A stretch of 64,000 nucleotides of DNA, from contig NZ_JBBHJW010000010.1 of NCBI RefSeq assembly GCF_037482845.1, positions 186,001 through 250,000 of the forward strand, written 5' to 3'. Within the stretch, counting starts at the first letter, position 1; each line of letters starts with the position of its first letter. The notes beneath the pieces were generated by a model. That model worked only from the letters and a program-made list of their open reading frames with translations. It made no database searches and was not told the DNA's origin. The position numbers were made by a program, and so were the translations under genes. This DNA is from Paucibacter_B soli. Lineage in GTDB: Bacteria; Pseudomonadota; Gammaproteobacteria; Burkholderiales; Burkholderiaceae_C. Positions 38,204-47,819 of this stretch are shown here, piece by piece.

Positions 38204-41200
38204 TTACTCCTGCTTCTTTTTTGGTTCGAAATCGACGCGCACCTTGCCTTCATTTTGGATGCGTGGTCGCCCTGCTGAGTCCACTTGCCCGCCGGGTTTT
38301 ACTTTCCCGGCTTCAATTTGCGGCATTCCGGCGTGCGATCCAACTTGATCGCGAGATACCTGTACGGATTTTGCCTCTGTGCCTCCACCGGCTTTTGGTA
38401 CCTCAAAGGTCTGCTGACGCCCAACTTGGGTGCCGTCTTGGGCGCGGCCACTTGTTTGACTCACCGGTTGTTGGCTTGTCGGAATATCTGCCAACCGTTT
38501 CGCTTCGCGAGTGGCAGCGCGTTGGGAAAGTTCATTGCGAGCTTCCACCAGGTTCGCTCGTGATGTCTGTACCGACTGCCGAACCGGTCCGCCATCCAAT
38601 CCCCTTGCGGACAGCAAGTCTGCCGAACCTGCCCGCACACCACCACGATCCTCGTCAATAAGATGCGGGGCACGTCCATCCGAATCGACAAATTTGTAGG
38701 GGTTGTTCTCGCCGTAGTGATACCGCCCAAACGACTTCCCAGTCGCCGCATCCGTCATCACCGGATCCACGCTCAAGAACCTCCCCGCAATCGGGTCGTA
38801 GTAGCGCTGCTGCATGTACACCAGATCCGTCTCGGCATCCTGCACATGGCCGGTGAAGCCGATCACGCTGGTGCCAGCGCTGGGCTTGGTGCCTTGCGCC
38901 ACATAGCCATAGGGCTCAAAGCGGCTGCGATTGAGAATGGCACCGCTGCTGTTGGTATGCGCCACCGGACTGCCCAGGCCATCGGTGTGCACATACTGGG
39001 TCACGCCGTTGCTGGTTTCCGCGATCTGTTTGCCGCCCAGGTACACATAGGCGGTGCTGCTGGCCGGGCGCGGCCCGCCGCTGCTGGTAGCCCAGAGCAA
39101 CTGTCCGGCCTGGCTATAGACCTGCATGCGCGTGCTGCCGTCGCTGCTTTGCACCTTGATGCGACGGCCCAGACCGTCGTAGGCATAGCTGCCGCCCAGG
39201 CTGGAGGTGGTCAGCCGGTTGCCAAGGTCGAAGCCAAAGCTCTGCTGCCCCTTGCTGCGCAAATTGCCCAGCACGTCGTAGCCATAGAGCGTGCTGCCGC
39301 CGTTGGTGACCACGCTGCTGAGCAGATTGCGGGCGGCGTCGATGTTGAGCGTGCTGTTGCGCGTGCCCACCACGGCGCTGCGCAGATTGTCCAGCGCGTC
39401 ATAGCCATAGCTGGCATTGCCCCAGACATTGGCGGCGTTGGCACTGATGAGCCGGTCCAGATCGTCATAACCCAGCGTGCGGCTGAAAACACCCTCCTGC
39501 TGGTCGGTGATGCTGGACACATTGCCATTGGCGTCGTAGGCATAGAGGTCCTGCAGCACACCGGCATCGCGGTTCAGCAGTGGCAGGCCGCGTGTGTTCT
39601 GGCTCAGGCTGTGGGCGATGCCGTTGGCCAGGGTGTAGCCGGCCACCGCGCCATTGGGGTGGTGGCTCACGGCGCTGGCATAGCCGCTGACCGCCCTGGC
39701 CTGACCCAAGGCGTTGGTGCTGTAGGCCACGCTGCTGTTGTTGGGATAGGTGAGCGAGCTCAGGTTGCCCAGGCTGTCATAGCCCCAACCCAGCGCGTAG
39801 TTCTGCCCGCCGTAGTTCAGCGTCTCGCTGCTCAGCAGGCGCAGGCTGTTGTAGCCATAGGTCCAGGTGGCGCCGTTGCTGGCCACGGTTTGGAGCAGGC
39901 CGTCCGGCGTGTAGCTGCGCGTGACGCCAGGGCTGCCGTCGCCGTAGCTGGTGTTTTGCAGCTGATTCAGCGCGCTGTAGGTGTAGCTGATCTTGGCCGC
40001 AGCGGGCACGCTGGCGGTGTCGCAGCTGTTGGCGCCGGGCAGGTTTTGACCGGGCGCACGCCAGGCCAGATTGCCGGCGGCGTCGTAGTCCTGCACGGTG
40101 GCGCCAATTTCGGGCTCGACGGTTTTGCAAAGTCGCTGGCCGGTGTCGTATACATAGCGGCGTGTCAGGCTTTGCGCCTGTCCGTTGTAGCTGCCGCTGC
40201 GTGTAATGCCGGTGGGCTTGCCAAAGCTGTCGCGGGCAACGCTCAGGCTCACCCCGGCAGGGGCGCTGACGGACGCAAGGCGCGCCTCGTCGGGACTGTC
40301 AAAGGCCTGAAATCCCTGCGTGCTGACCTTGTTGCGCGGGTTGGTGGTTTGCGTCAGGAAGCCGCCGAGGTACAGCGTGCTCGTGTTCAGCACACCCAAC
40401 TCGCTGTCCGCCTGCGCCAGCAGGGGGCGGTTGAGCGCGTCATACGAGCTGCGCCTGCCGGCAGGCAGGGCACTGTTGACGCTGGCAGCGTCCCGCTGAG
40501 GGTAGCTTTGGTAGGCGATGCGGCCCAGGGCGTCGTACTGGGTCACGCTGACCTTGCGCGTGCCGGCCTCATCCGCGGCGTCGAAGCTGCGCGTCATCAC
40601 CGGTCGCCATAGGGCATCGTAGTAGCTGACATGGCGCGCATTGCCCTGGCTGACTGTTAGCCGCCAATGGCCGGCAGCCAGACCAAACTCTTCAAAGCTC
40701 ACCGGCTCGAACGTCAGGCTTGACGCGGCCCAGCCCGAAGGAGGGGTGATGCTGGCCAGACGCCCCATGGCGTCGTAACCGTAGCCGGTGGTGTAGCCCG
40801 CCGCGTCGCTCAGGCTGATAACCTGGGCCAGGTCGTTGACGACGGCACTCTCACTGGCGCCGTTGGGATAGCGCACGCTCTGCGGCACGCCGCGCTTGTA
40901 GCTGGCAAAGGTGGTGCTGTTGAGCCGGCCGTCGGTACGGCTGGCCAGGTTGCCGTCAGGGTGATAGCCGAAGCTGTGCTGCAGGACGCCAAAGCGCCGG
41001 GTCGCACTCAGCGTGGCCTTGCTCGGGTCGTAGTCGTTGCTCAGCATTACCAAGCCTGCCGAGCTGATGTTGGCGATCTGCCCGAGCACCCAGAGAGCGC
41101 TGTGGTCAAAGTAGCTGCTTGTCTCGGTGCGGCTGTAGCCCAGGCTGCTGGAGCGGGTGACGCTGATGGGGCGGGCGAAGGTGTCGAAGGCGCTGGCCTC

Positions 41201-42910
41201 CCAGAGGAAGCTGATGCCTTGCTGCAGCACCTCCTTGCGGTCCACCGGCCGGCGCATCGTGGACAGGGGATTGCTGCTCTTCAGTGCGCTGATGCCGTAG
41301 GAGTCATAGTATGGCGCGGCGTTGGTGGCTCGGTAGCGCAGCTGTGTGCTGCGCAGGGCGGTGCTGCCATTCCAGCCTTCATCGATGCCAAGCTGCTGCG
41401 CCTCGTTGAGGTTGTAGGTGGCGCCATAGGTATGGCGGGTGACCTGGTTGAGCGGATCCGTGACCAGCACCTGCTTGGTGCCTACGGCGCTGCCGTTGTC
41501 CTGCCACGCATAGGTCCAGCGCTGGGCGTCGAGTCCGGGGCCGCTGATGTGCTTTTCCGCCAGGGACTGTGTCCACCAAGTGCGCGGATACGGGTCGTAA
41601 CGCGCCTGGTTGGTCGCGTCGCCAGGCCCTACATACCAGCACTTATTGGGGGTCTTGTAGCGCTGATGGTTGACCCAGCGGGTGACAAACCTGCCTACCG
41701 CCCCGGACGGGTGGGTGATGGTGCCCGTGAAGTCCGGTGAGGGCGGATAGGCTGGGATGTCGTCGCAGATATTGGTGTCGCCCACCGCTTGCCAGCCCTG
41801 GGGGTCCAAGCCCTCCAGCTGGAATTGCCACTGACTGCCGTCAGGCCTACTGACGGACTTGAGCGCTGGCGCGCTGCTGTACTGATAGGTCCAGGTACGG
41901 GTACCGTCGCTGACGCTGCTGATCTGTGCCGGCTCACCGCCAACACCGCTGCCGGGTACATAGCTCATGGTGAGCCGTCGCCCATCGCTTGCTTCGATCC
42001 TCAGCAGCTTCCAGGGGTTGGCCGCGTCGTAGCTATAGCTCACCGTGTTGCCGAAGCGATCCGTGATCAGGGTGGGCATCAACCAGAATTCGCTGCGTTC
42101 CATGCCGCCGCGCAGTCCTGCCGACAGCCCCGCCACCTTGCGCGAGGCCATCCAGTCGAAGCGGTACTGGACGCCTTCGGGGCTCAAGGCAAGAAAGCCC
42201 TCGCCGGACCCATTGGCAATGCTGGCCAGGCAACGCAGCTTCCAGTTGCCAGCAGCGCTCAGCGGATAGTTGTTGCCATCGCTTGGCTGCGAGTCGGCGC
42301 TCAGCGTACTGAGCAACTCCGCACCTTCGGCGCCGGGTGCATGCAGGAACACGCCACTCCAATAGGCCCAGCCACTGAAGGATGGTCCCACAGGGCTGAC
42401 GTTGAACTGTGCCGGCACGCCAAAATTGCTGCAGCGGCCGCCGCTGTCGCTGCGACCCACCCAGCCGTTCTTGCTGGAGTAGGTGGCAGACAGCCGGGGA
42501 ACATTGCTTTCCCATTCGCCGAAATGGCCATAGACACCGCTGCTCCAGCCCGCATCGCGCCGGCGCCCCATGCTGACCGGAAGGCTGCTGTTGCCTGGCA
42601 GGCTGACATCGGTTTGGAAGAAGTGCAAGGCCCCGGTGTACAAGTCAAGCCGGTCACCAAAGAGTTGATGATCCAGGGCGCTGGGCCCCTGGTGGCCTCG
42701 AATCAGTCGAGTCTGTTCGCGATAGAAAGCGCCAGCGCCGGAGTCGGCCAGCGCGGCCTTCTGCCGCGTCGGCACCAGCGGCTTGGTGTCCGTACCCTCT
42801 GGATCCGTGACAAGGCTTTCTGTGCCTTGTGCGTAGGTGATCGAAGCGCCGGCAACTGCGACAAGCACCAGCAGCGCACCAGCGCGGACTCTCGCAAGTT
42901 TCTTTGTCAT
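38204..42910 (-). CDS. RHS-repeat protein, polymorphic-toxin-like
   Basis: 1568 residues from ATG 42910, with a signal-like start (MTKKLARVRAGALLVLVAVA). Many YD repeats fill the middle (YDAMGRLASITPP, YDALGRIAYQSYP, YDANGNVSSI). The RHS-associated core is at about 1380-1420 (YDPIAGRFLSVDPV, RYHYGENNPYKFVDSDGR). The last about 150 residues differ in composition: they contain ADIPTSQQPVSQT and GSHAGMPQIEAGKV and look like a small toxin domain, unassigned. No PAAR domain was seen, so secretion is probably Sec-based, not by type VI. The proposed immunity gene follows directly. Confidence 0.88.
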   Translation of the reverse strand: MTKKLARVRAGALLVLVAVAGASITYAQGTESLVTDPEGTDTKPLVPTRQKAALADSGAGAFYREQTRLIRGHQGPSALDHQLFGDRLDLYTGALHFFQTDVSLPGNSSLPVSMGRRRDAGWSSGVYGHFGEWESNVPRLSATYSSKNGWVGRSDSGGRCSNFGVPAQFNVSPVGPSFSGWAYWSGVFLHAPGAEGAELLSTLSADSQPSDGNNYPLSAAGNWKLRCLASIANGSGEGFLALSPEGVQYRFDWMASRKVAGLSAGLRGGMERSEFWLMPTLITDRFGNTVSYSYDAANPWKLLRIEASDGRRLTMSYVPGSGVGGEPAQISSVSDGTRTWTYQYSSAPALKSVSRPDGSQWQFQLEGLDPQGWQAVGDTNICDDIPAYPPSPDFTGTITHPSGAVGRFVTRWVNHQRYKTPNKCWYVGPGDATNQARYDPYPRTWWTQSLAEKHISGPGLDAQRWTYAWQDNGSAVGTKQVLVTDPLNQVTRHTYGATYNLNEAQQLGIDEGWNGSTALRSTQLRYRATNAAPYYDSYGISALKSSNPLSTMRRPVDRKEVLQQGISFLWEASAFDTFARPISVTRSSSLGYSRTETSSYFDHSALWVLGQIANISSAGLVMLSNDYDPSKATLSATRRFGVLQHSFGYHPDGNLASRTDGRLNSTTFASYKRGVPQSVRYPNGASESAVVNDLAQVISLSDAAGYTTGYGYDAMGRLASITPPSGWAASSLTFEPVSFEEFGLAAGHWRLTVSQGNARHVSYYDALWRPVMTRSFDAADEAGTRKVSVTQYDALGRIAYQSYPQRDAASVNSALPAGRRSSYDALNRPLLAQADSELGVLNTSTLYLGGFLTQTTNPRNKVSTQGFQAFDSPDEARLASVSAPAGVSLSVARDSFGKPTGITRSGSYNGQAQSLTRRYVYDTGQRLCKTVEPEIGATVQDYDAAGNLAWRAPGQNLPGANSCDTASVPAAAKISYTYSALNQLQNTSYGDGSPGVTRSYTPDGLLQTVASNGATWTYGYNSLRLLSSETLNYGGQNYALGWGYDSLGNLSSLTYPNNSSVAYSTNALGQARAVSGYASAVSHHPNGAVAGYTLANGIAHSLSQNTRGLPLLNRDAGVLQDLYAYDANGNVSSITDQQEGVFSRTLGYDDLDRLISANAANVWGNASYGYDALDNLRSAVVGTRNSTLNIDAARNLLSSVVTNGGSTLYGYDVLGNLRSKGQQSFGFDLGNRLTTSSLGGSYAYDGLGRRIKVQSSDGSTRMQVYSQAGQLLWATSSGGPRPASSTAYVYLGGKQIAETSNGVTQYVHTDGLGSPVAHTNSSGAILNRSRFEPYGYVAQGTKPSAGTSVIGFTGHVQDAETDLVYMQQRYYDPIAGRFLSVDPVMTDAATGKSFGRYHYGENNPYKFVDSDGRAPHLIDEDRGGVRAGSADLLSARGLDGGPVRQSVQTSRANLVEARNELSQRAATREAKRLADIPTSQQPVSQTSGRAQDGTQVGRQQTFEVPKAGGGTEAKSVQVSRDQVGSHAGMPQIEAGKVKPGGQVDSAGRPRIQNEGKVRVDFEPKKKQE

Positions 42911-43267
42911 GCCACGGCCTCATCAGATAACTGTTTATCAGAGCGTCACTGCTACTCGGCAGCGAATGTCGCGGGCGAAGTCCTGTTTGCCCATCCCCCT
43001 TTGGGGGGTTGGCAGTTCGACGCAAAGCCCGTGAGTTATCAGCCCCGCGCCGCCAACGACAACCAGCGGGATGCCTCAAGCACTAGGCAGCGCGCACCGG
43101 CCGCATATGGCGCGCCAATCCCTCCGGTTCATGGTGAGACGCGCACTCTTTAGGTTGCTTCATGGGTTTCCACTTGACCTCAATCGCTTCGTCCGTCCGA
43201 CGGACTCGCTGCACCCGGAGTTTGCCCGTCATAACCCACTGCAGCCTCCTGACACCACGGTCAATCG
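42911..43267. other. intergenic region upstream of the RHS gene
   Basis: 357 bases between the RHS start and the end of comEC, both on the minus strand. It should hold the RHS promoter. Frames inside it are short and unremarkable, and no RNA gene, repeat or palindrome was recognised. Confidence 0.5.
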
Positions 43268-45733
43268 TCAGAACCCATACCCCACCTCCAGTTCCGGCCC
43301 CACCGCTTCGCTCGGACCCGGCCCATCATCCCGCCAATGCCAATAGCGCCGCTCGCGTTCGCGCTGGCACCACCAGGCGCCATCGCGGCTGCGCCAGCCC
43401 CAGGCACCGCATGAGGGGCTGGTGAGCAGCTGGCTGCCCTGGGCCTGGTAGCGCGCCAGGCTTGGCAGGGCCGGGTGGCCAAAACGGTTGCGGTAGCCGG
43501 CCTGCACGATAGCCAGCCGCGGCGCCACCGCGGCGACGAAGGCCTCGGTGGACGAGGTCTTGCTGCCATGGTGGGGCACCAGCAGCACCTCGCTGGCCAG
43601 GCCCGCGGCGCCCTCGCGCTGCAAGAGCAGCGCCTCCTGGGCCGCCTCGATATCGCCGGTCAGCAAGGCGCTGCGCCCGCCCGCCGTGCTGATGCGCAGC
43701 ACGCAGGAGCGCGCATTGCTCTTGGCCGGCTGCTGCCCATAGTCCGCGGCGCTGGGATGCAGCAGCTCGAACTGCACGCCGTCCCAGATCCAGCGCTGGC
43801 CGCGCTCGCAGCGCTGCGCGGGTGGGCCGCCCTGCTGCAGCAGCGGGTGTTCAGACTCCAGCGAGCTGAGCAGCCCGGCGATCGGCAGGCCCGCCAGCAA
43901 CGAGCCGGCACCGCCCACATGGTCCTGGTCGCGATGGCTCAGCAGCAACAGGTCCAACCGCCCCTGCCCGATGGCGCGCAAGAGCGGCAGCAGCACGCGT
44001 TGGCCGGCGTCGACGCCCGGGGCATATTGCGGGCCGGCGTCGTACAGCAGGGCATGGCCGGCGGTGCGCACCAGCACCGCATTGCCCTGGCCGATATCGG
44101 CCGCCAGCAGTTCGAACTCGCCCGGCCCGGGGCGCGCCGGCGCGGGCCACAGCAGGGGAACAAGCAGCAGCAGGCCCAGGCCGCGCGCGCGCCAGGGCAG
44201 CGGCAACACTAGCAGCGCGCCGCCCAAGAGGCCCAGCAACTGCGCCCATGCCGGCGCGACCGGCACCCGCCATACCGCCAGGGGCCAGCTCGCCAGCCAT
44301 TCCAGATAGCCCAGCAGCCCCTTGACGATCCAGGCGTCCAACTGCCACAGCCAGGGCGAGGCGGCGCCCAGCAGGGCCAGCGGCGTGATCACAAAGCTCA
44401 CCAGCGGGATGGCGAGCAGATTGGCCAGCAGGCCCACCAGCGAGAGCTGCTGGAAGAACAGCAGGGTCAGCGGCGCCAGGCCCAGCGTGGCCACCCACTG
44501 ACCATGCAGGGCCTGGCGCAAGCTCTGCTGCAAGGTCTTGGCAAGACCTGACCCCGCGGCCTGGTTGGTATCGCCGCCGCTACCCATCAGCAGGCCCACC
44601 GCGGCGAATGAGAGCCAGAAGCCCGGCTGGGCGATGGCCCAGGGATCGAGCAGGGTGACCACGCAGGCCGAGGCCAGCAGGCACATCGGCCAGGGCCAGC
44701 GCCAGCCGGTCAGACGCAACAGCGCCAGCACCAGCAGCATCCAGACGGTGCGCTGCGAGGGCACGGCCCAGCCGGAAAACAGCGCATAGGCCCAGGCCGC
44801 CAGCACGCCCAGCGCTGTGGCAGCCAGCGGCGCCGGCAGGCGCAGGCACAGCCAGGCGCTGCGCCGCCACAGGCGCGCCGCCAGGCCGGCGGCGAGCCAG
44901 GCAAACATGGTGACGTGCAGGCCCGAGATGCTCATCAGGTGCGCGACCGAGGTGTCGCGAAACAGCTCCCACTCATGCCGGGTTATGGCGGCCTGGTCGC
45001 CCAGGCTCAGCGCTGCCAGCACGCCGGCACTGGCGGCAGCGTCGCGCCCGAGCTGCTGCTGGATGGCGCTGCGCAGGGCCTGGCGCCAGCGCAGCAGCGC
45101 CCACCAGGGCGCGGCGGCCAGGCGCTGCGCGGCTGAAGAACCTTGCCGCACCACCCCGGTGGCGCGCAGGCCGCGCTCGAACATCCAGAGCTCATGGTCG
45201 AAGGCAAAGGGGTTGGCCAGGCCGTGCACCCGGCGCAAACGCAGCGGCAGCTGCCAGCGTTCGCCTGCCTGCACGGCGGGCGCGGGGCCGGCGGCCTCGC
45301 CATACCAGCTCAGCAGCAGGCGCGATGGCAGATGCAGTGGCTCGCTTGGCGCAGGCTCCGGCTCGAACTCAAAGCGCCAACCGGGCGCGCCGGCATAACC
45401 CTGCACCGCCTGAGGCAGCGAGGCGATGCGGCCGCGCAGCAGCAGATCCTGCCCCTCCCAGGCGCTGGGCAGATCGAGCGCGAGGCGCTGCTCGGCGCGC
45501 CAGGCGCCCTGCAAGAAGGCCAGCAGGGCGAGCGCCAGCGCGATCAGGCCCCAGCGCCAAGCGGGCAGCAGACGCGCCAGGCCCAGGGCCAGCCCAACCA
45601 GCAGCAGTAGGCCCGCCAGCTCGGCCGGCGCCGGCAGACGCGCGCATTGCTGCAGCAGCGCCAGGCCGCCCAGCCAGGAAAGCATCAGCAGCACGCCGTG
45701 CCAGGCACGCGGCGCCGTCCAGGCCCGATGCAT
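43268..45733 (-). CDS. comEC: ComEC/Rec2 competence DNA-uptake channel
   Basis: 821 residues from ATG 45733. It forms the inner-membrane channel for transformation DNA. The N-terminal part has membrane segments and a beta domain (about 130-260), the Competence domain has HLMSISGLHVTMFAWL (about 320), and the C-terminal metallo-beta-lactamase-like domain has LLLSHRDQDHVGGAGSLLAG and LLTGDIEAAQEALLL. A REP-like palindrome at 44533-44555 encodes a GSGLAKTLQQ insert. Its promoter must lie in the 94 bases shared with the divergent ridA-type gene. Confidence 0.93.
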   Translation of the reverse strand: MHRAWTAPRAWHGVLLMLSWLGGLALLQQCARLPAPAELAGLLLLVGLALGLARLLPAWRWGLIALALALLAFLQGAWRAEQRLALDLPSAWEGQDLLLRGRIASLPQAVQGYAGAPGWRFEFEPEPAPSEPLHLPSRLLLSWYGEAAGPAPAVQAGERWQLPLRLRRVHGLANPFAFDHELWMFERGLRATGVVRQGSSAAQRLAAAPWWALLRWRQALRSAIQQQLGRDAAASAGVLAALSLGDQAAITRHEWELFRDTSVAHLMSISGLHVTMFAWLAAGLAARLWRRSAWLCLRLPAPLAATALGVLAAWAYALFSGWAVPSQRTVWMLLVLALLRLTGWRWPWPMCLLASACVVTLLDPWAIAQPGFWLSFAAVGLLMGSGGDTNQAAGSGLAKTLQQSLRQALHGQWVATLGLAPLTLLFFQQLSLVGLLANLLAIPLVSFVITPLALLGAASPWLWQLDAWIVKGLLGYLEWLASWPLAVWRVPVAPAWAQLLGLLGGALLVLPLPWRARGLGLLLLVPLLWPAPARPGPGEFELLAADIGQGNAVLVRTAGHALLYDAGPQYAPGVDAGQRVLLPLLRAIGQGRLDLLLLSHRDQDHVGGAGSLLAGLPIAGLLSSLESEHPLLQQGGPPAQRCERGQRWIWDGVQFELLHPSAADYGQQPAKSNARSCVLRISTAGGRSALLTGDIEAAQEALLLQREGAAGLASEVLLVPHHGSKTSSTEAFVAAVAPRLAIVQAGYRNRFGHPALPSLARYQAQGSQLLTSPSCGAWGWRSRDGAWWCQRERERRYWHWRDDGPGPSEAVGPELEVGYGF
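44533..44555 (-). repeat. REP-like palindrome inside comEC
   Basis: AGGTCTTG-G-CAAGACCT at 44533-44549, followed by GACCCC. CAAGACCTGACCCC (44542-44555) is the exact reverse complement of the 24007 copy. On the coding strand it translates as SGLAKTL. It is an in-frame insertion inside an otherwise conserved membrane region. Confidence 0.65.
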
Positions 45734-45827
45734 GCGTTTCACTCCCCATGCGCGCCGCGGCCGGCAGGGCTTGCCGGTGTAGGATGCGCGCCAAAGTTCT
45801 AACCCCTTTTTGAGTCTGCGACCAGCC

Positions 45828-46316
45828 ATGAGCGCCACCACCGCCAGCAACAATGTGTATGACCGCCTGAACGCCCTTGGCATCACGCCGCCGCCGCTGG
45901 CCGTGCCGGTGGCCGCCTATGTGCCCTTTGTGCGCAGCGGCAATCTGCTGTTCCTCTCGGGCCATATCGCCAAGCAGGACGGCAAGCCCTGGGTGGGCCA
46001 GCTCGGCCGCGACACCGACACCGCCACCGGCAAGCTGGCGGCGCGCGCCGTGGCGATCGACCTGATCGGCACCCTGCATGCCGCCGTGGGCGATCTGAAC
46101 AAGATCAAGCGCATCGTCAAGCTCACCAGCCTGGTCAACAGCACGGCCGACTACACCGAACACCATCTGGTGACCAATGGCGCCTCCGAGCTGCTGGCCG
46201 AGGTGTTTGGTGACGAGGCCGGCAAGCATGCCCGCGCGGCCTTTGGCGTGGCGCAGATCCCGCTGGGTGCTTGCGTCGAGATTGATCTGCTTGCCGAGTT
46301 GGTCGAAGGCGCCTGA
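45828..46316 (+). CDS. RidA/YjgF family protein
   Basis: 162 residues from ATG 45828. RidA-type enzymes hydrolyse reactive enamine/imine intermediates. The fold motifs are visible: FVRSGNLLFLSGHIAKQDG, VGDLNKIKRIVKL and QIPLGACVEIDLLAELV. The chain is slightly longer than the usual 130 residues, with an N-terminal extension. Its stop overlaps the dsbB start (TGATG). Confidence 0.88.
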   Translation: MSATTASNNVYDRLNALGITPPPLAVPVAAYVPFVRSGNLLFLSGHIAKQDGKPWVGQLGRDTDTATGKLAARAVAIDLIGTLHAAVGDLNKIKRIVKLTSLVNSTADYTEHHLVTNGASELLAEVFGDEAGKHARAAFGVAQIPLGACVEIDLLAELVEGA

Positions 46317-46807
46317 TGTTCCTGACGCCCTCGAAACTGCCGGCCCGCACGCTCGGCGTGATTGCGCTGGCCAGCCTGGGATCGGTGGCCTTCGCGCTGA
46401 TCGCCCAGCATGCCTTCAATGTGAAGCCCTGCCCCTGGTGCGTGATGCAGCGCGGCATCTTCCTGCTGCTGACCGCCTGCGCCGGCCTGGGCTGGCTGGC
46501 CAAGCGCCAGCCCGCGCTGCGCAAGGCCAGCCTGCTGGGCTGCGGCCTGCTGGCCCTGGCCGGGCTCACGGCCGCCATCTACCAGCATGAGGTGGTGGCC
46601 AAGCTGGTCTCCTGCGACATGACCCTGGCCGACCGCATCCTCACCGCGCTGGACCTGGAGAACCTGCTGCCCTCGGTCTTCATGGTGACGGCCTCCTGCT
46701 CCGAGGCCTCGGCCTACACCTTGCTGGGCGCGCCCTACGAGGTCTGGGCCGGCCTGCTGTTCGCCGGCACGGGTGTTGCCAGCCTGCTGGCGCTGCGCAA
46801 AACCTGA
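46316..46807 (+). CDS. dsbB: disulfide bond formation protein B
   Basis: 163 residues, four membrane segments. Quinone-linked oxidation of DsbA depends on two Cys pairs: CPWC at about 39-42 (KPCPWCVMQRG) and the later pair in the periplasmic loop (VSCDMTL and TASCSEAS). The length is normal. Translationally coupled to the RidA gene. Confidence 0.93.
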   Translation: MFLTPSKLPARTLGVIALASLGSVAFALIAQHAFNVKPCPWCVMQRGIFLLLTACAGLGWLAKRQPALRKASLLGCGLLALAGLTAAIYQHEVVAKLVSCDMTLADRILTALDLENLLPSVFMVTASCSEASAYTLLGAPYEVWAGLLFAGTGVASLLALRKT

Positions 46808-46942
46808 CGGCAGCTCGGGGGAACAGGCACAACTGAGCCCCTGAGGCTGCTGCCCCGTGACATGGCTTTTGACCGACGTTCGGAAGCCGGCGGCGTCTGA
46901 CAAGAAAGACGCCCGGTCTCCGGCCCTGCCGAGTCGGACAGA

Positions 46943-46978
46943 GGGTCAGGTCTTGTCTGCATAATCAAGACTTGACCC
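46943..46978. repeat. REP palindrome GGGTCAGGTCTTG...CAAGACTTGACCC
   Basis: Arms of 13 bases (46943-46955 and 46966-46978) with one G-T mismatch and a ten-base loop. It stands between dsbB and the zinc-ribbon gene. The same arm occurs at 24007 and inside comEC. Palindromes of this type are known around REP-associated tyrosine transposases in Proteobacteria; no transposase gene is in the window. Confidence 0.8.
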
Positions 46979-46992
46979 GAGCCCTGCCGTTG

Positions 46993-47394
46993 CTATTGCG
47001 GAACAAGTGCACATCCACAGTGCTTGCACTTCTTGGCCTCTTTGAGCACCAGCTCAGCACAGTCAGGACACTTTACGTGCGTACCTGATTCGGAAGAGAT
47101 GAGGGATGTCTGCTTGCAGGTGGGGCACATTTTCGAGTTCCCGCTTCGCCGCCATATGGAATAGATTACTCCGGGGACGACGTAGAAGAGGTACAGGATC
47201 AATTCGATCCATCCGCTTCCCTTGTTTCTGGCAAAGGGCGAGTAGGTCTTGCAATCGAGGCAGTAGTATCTTGCAACCCCAGTTGGGTTGTCCGCACACA
47301 TGGGGCAAAAGTACTTCCCGTTGCGCTTCGTAAGGCCGGTAAACGCCCCTGTGACTCCCTTGCCGCACCCTCCGCACGCTGTGACCAAGCCCAA
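46993..47394 (-). CDS. zinc-ribbon protein with membrane hairpin, unknown function
   Basis: 133 residues if started at TTG 47394, which has AAAGGAG seven bases upstream; no better ATG exists. Four Cys pairs or triads: ACGGCGKG, FCPMC, YYCLDCK and MCPTC, with a final zinc ribbon CPDCAELVLKEAKKCKHCGC. A hydrophobic middle (WIELILYLFYVVPGVIYSIW) resembles the small Pmp3/YqaE-type hairpin. Metal binding is inferred. Base composition is less GC-rich than its neighbours. Function unknown. Confidence 0.75.
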   Translation of the reverse strand: MGLVTACGGCGKGVTGAFTGLTKRNGKYFCPMCADNPTGVARYYCLDCKTYSPFARNKGSGWIELILYLFYVVPGVIYSIWRRSGNSKMCPTCKQTSLISSESGTHVKCPDCAELVLKEAKKCKHCGCALVPQ

Positions 47395-47819
47395 GACAAT
47401 TCTCCTTTGTGTTTGAAGGACGCCGCGCTGCAGCACTGACCGTTTGAGATGCCTATCAGTCAGCGTTTCTCAGCTGGCGCACGGCGCATTGCAAGCGGCC
47501 CAGAACAACCGGCGGCGGACAAACAGCGTTGAACTGAACCGCTGAGCCCGACGCTGCCGGTCATTGGGGCTTGCTAGGTCGAATTCGACGCGTGCATGCA
47601 GGCCATTATGTGCGGCCCGTCGCCCGTGAATACACGGGGATGCCCGCAGTGCCATGGGCATACAGCCCGCCGAGTAAGTCTGTGGCGAGCTCAGGCCGTG
47701 TTCGGCCGCTTCGCTTGTTCCTTTGCCCTACGCAGGCAGCGATCTCAGCACATCCAGGATCTGCAGATCGCGCCGCGGCAGCTACCACGAAGCCTCGTCG
47801 CACACGCGCATCGGTGTTG
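47395..47819. other. gene-free region, 425 bases
   Basis: No coding region is supported. Several short frames run across it on both strands but none has a start with a ribosome site. It may be decayed coding DNA or mobile-element debris; no motif was recognised. Confidence 0.4.
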
